DNA from: Rhodospirillaceae bacterium
GTDB taxonomy: Bacteria; Pseudomonadota; Alphaproteobacteria; Rhodospirillales; Magnetovibrionaceae
Assembly: GCA_002732845.1 (NCBI GenBank)
Contig: NVSZ01000033.1
Location: 21,210-28,554 of the forward strand
Length of the DNA stretch: 7,345 bases
Reading direction: 5' to 3'
Below are positions 6,311 through 7,345 of this stretch, piece by piece. Positions within the stretch are counted from its first letter, which is position 1. Every line of letters starts with the position of its first letter. The position numbers and the translations under genes are program-made. The notes under the pieces are model-generated. The model worked only from the letters and a program-made list of their open reading frames with translations. It did not search any database and was not told where the DNA came from.

Positions 6311-7345
6311 ATGCCCCTCCTGCCCTCAAGTCTACTTCCCAGCCCCCGTGCCATGGTTGCTTTTGCTCATGATGTGTTCATGGTGGCGGTGTCGTTTGGG
6401 GTGTCTTTGGGGTTACGATTGGGCTTCAATATTGATCCGTTTCACAGCCAGGCCTTGATTCCGGGAACCCTTTTGTTCACCCTGATCGCCATCGTCGTGT
6501 TTTTAAGCTTGCGTTTGTACCGGGGCATTTGGCGCTATGCATCCATGAATGATCTGGTGGCGTTAAGCAAAGCCGTCACCATATTGGTGGTGGTGTTTGC
6601 TGTTATCGGCGTCGGCCTTTGGCGCATCGAAGGCCTGCCCCGTTCGGTGCCCCTTATCAATTGGTTTGTGTTGATGGCTTTGTTGGGCGGCCCCCGCTTT
6701 GCTTACCGTTTGATGAAAGACCGCAACGCCCATAATTTAGATAATGGTGCTATTCCCGTGTTGTTATTGGGCGCGGGGGATGAAGCGGATTTGTTTATTC
6801 GCTCGACCACACGCACGCCTTCATCGGCTTATCGTCCGGTGGGCATTGTTGCGGAATCTAAAAATAGGGTTGGACGCTTGCTTCACGGGGTCGCCGTGTT
6901 GGGCACCTTGGACGAAATTGAAACCATCATATCAAACCTGGCCTCTGCGGATCGCCCCCAGCGTTTGGTGTTGACCAAATCAGCCTTCAAAGGGATCAAG
7001 GTTCGGAGCCTCTTGGAAACCGCCGAACGTTTGGGCATGAGTTTGGCACGGATGCCCAGCTTGCAAGATTTAAAATCCGGCACAGGCGACAACGTTCCCA
7101 TCCGCCCCATCGCCATCGAAGATTTGTTGGGTCGCCCGCAACAACCCTTGGACCGCGCGGCCATGGCGGCACTGGTTCAGAACAAACGGGTCTTGATCAC
7201 CGGGGCCGGCGGATCCATTGGCTCAGAACTTGTCCGTCAAGTCGCATCCCTTGATCCAGCACGAGTTCTTTTTATTGTAGCGTCAAAAACATTCACAACC
7301 CAGGAAACAATGACCAATGCGCACTCGGCCAAGCAGTGGTTGCTG
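6311..7345 (+). CDS. CapD/WbpM-like membrane nucleotide-sugar dehydratase/epimerase, partial, hybrid at its 3' end
   Basis: N-terminal 345 residues open to the right edge. Four membrane helices (about 14-36, 49-70, 83-104 and 112-128) with the family motif YRGIWRYAS (70-78) are followed by a Rossmann CoA_binding_3-like domain starting at IPVLLLGAGDEAD (148-160), and then the SDR NAD-binding motif ITGAGGSIGSEL (296-307). In this family (CapD, WbpM, PglF, FlaA1-like) the enzyme makes UDP-sugar intermediates for surface polysaccharide or glycan synthesis. ATG 6311 has TAAAGG seven bases upstream; Met15 is a less likely start. From about residue 315 the expected sequence (a D-x-[SA]E-[FY] type motif after the second strand) is replaced by glucose-6-phosphate isomerase sequence; see the entry at 7253. 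The assignment is secure for residues 1-314. Confidence 0.9.
   Translation, partial: MPLLPSSLLPSPRAMVAFAHDVFMVAVSFGVSLGLRLGFNIDPFHSQALIPGTLLFTLIAIVVFLSLRLYRGIWRYASMNDLVALSKAVTILVVVFAVIGVGLWRIEGLPRSVPLINWFVLMALLGGPRFAYRLMKDRNAHNLDNGAIPVLLLGAGDEADLFIRSTTRTPSSAYRPVGIVAESKNRVGRLLHGVAVLGTLDEIETIISNLASADRPQRLVLTKSAFKGIKVRSLLETAERLGMSLARMPSLQDLKSGTGDNVPIRPIAIEDLLGRPQQPLDRAAMAALVQNKRVLITGAGGSIGSELVRQVASLDPARVLFIVASKTFTTQETMTNAHSAKQWLL
7253..7345 (+). other. Segment matching glucose-6-phosphate isomerase, in frame with the CapD-like gene (suspected chimera)
   Basis: Residues 315-345 of the frame begin with DPARVLFIV and continue with ASKTFTTQETMTNA and a SAKQWLL ending. This is the strongly conserved sugar-phosphate-binding region of glucose-6-phosphate isomerase (Pgi), not part of any SDR enzyme. 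Codon choice also shifts here (several ACA, GTA, TCA, ATT and CTT codons after a stretch rich in GCC, GGC and GTC). The words LDPARVLF fit both families, so the exact join is somewhere in about 7250-7277. It may be an assembly join at the contig end or a real fusion. Confidence 0.75.

Overview
The window looks like a chromosomal segment from an alphaproteobacterium with moderate GC content. A Rhodospirillales-like marine or freshwater group is my best guess, but this is inference. The clues are a class A RNase P RNA, a DUF2478 protein (a family seen mainly in Alphaproteobacteria), a DjlA-like TerB/DnaJ protein translationally coupled to an AmpD/AmiD-type amidase, and a soluble chemotaxis receptor. 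No transposon, phage, CRISPR or tRNA gene is visible.

Left part, minus strand (1-3682). The N-terminal 227 residues of a cytoplasmic methyl-accepting chemotaxis protein run off the left edge. Then comes the RNase P RNA gene rnpB (861-1247), whose candidate promoter reaches into the end of the next gene. Next is a two-gene unit, a DjlA-like co-chaperone (start corrected to 2676) followed by a peptidoglycan amidase with a C-terminal peptidoglycan-binding domain, overlapping by the four bases GTGA. Upstream of these lies a Sel1-repeat lipoprotein that also ends in a peptidoglycan-binding-like domain. Three adjacent genes therefore point to cell-envelope and peptidoglycan upkeep.

Middle, plus strand (3905-5655). 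A divergent intergenic region carrying a perfect 9+9 bp palindrome leads into a TolC-family outer-membrane channel gene with no pump or adaptor partner in view. About 217 bp of intergenic DNA follow, holding an AT-rich dyad, a long-range inverted repeat and four CAG-type half-sites exactly 11 bp apart, ending just ahead of a perfect TATAAT. This promoter region drives a 41-residue single-pass membrane protein with a strong ribosome binding site, closed off by a strong intrinsic terminator.

Right part, plus strand (5653-7345). A promoter whose -35 box overlaps the terminator T-run serves a 180-residue DUF2478 protein (start corrected to 5707). It is followed by the first part of a CapD/WbpM-like nucleotide-sugar dehydratase/epimerase: four membrane helices, a Rossmann domain and the start of an SDR domain. 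In the last 90 bases this frame switches, without a stop, into a sequence that I recognise as glucose-6-phosphate isomerase. The switch falls at a stretch that fits both families, and I read it most cautiously as an assembly chimera at a contig edge; a true fusion cannot be excluded from the sequence alone.

I do not see a clearly new multi-gene system. The best leads are the small membrane protein with its phased-repeat promoter and the hybrid at the right edge.
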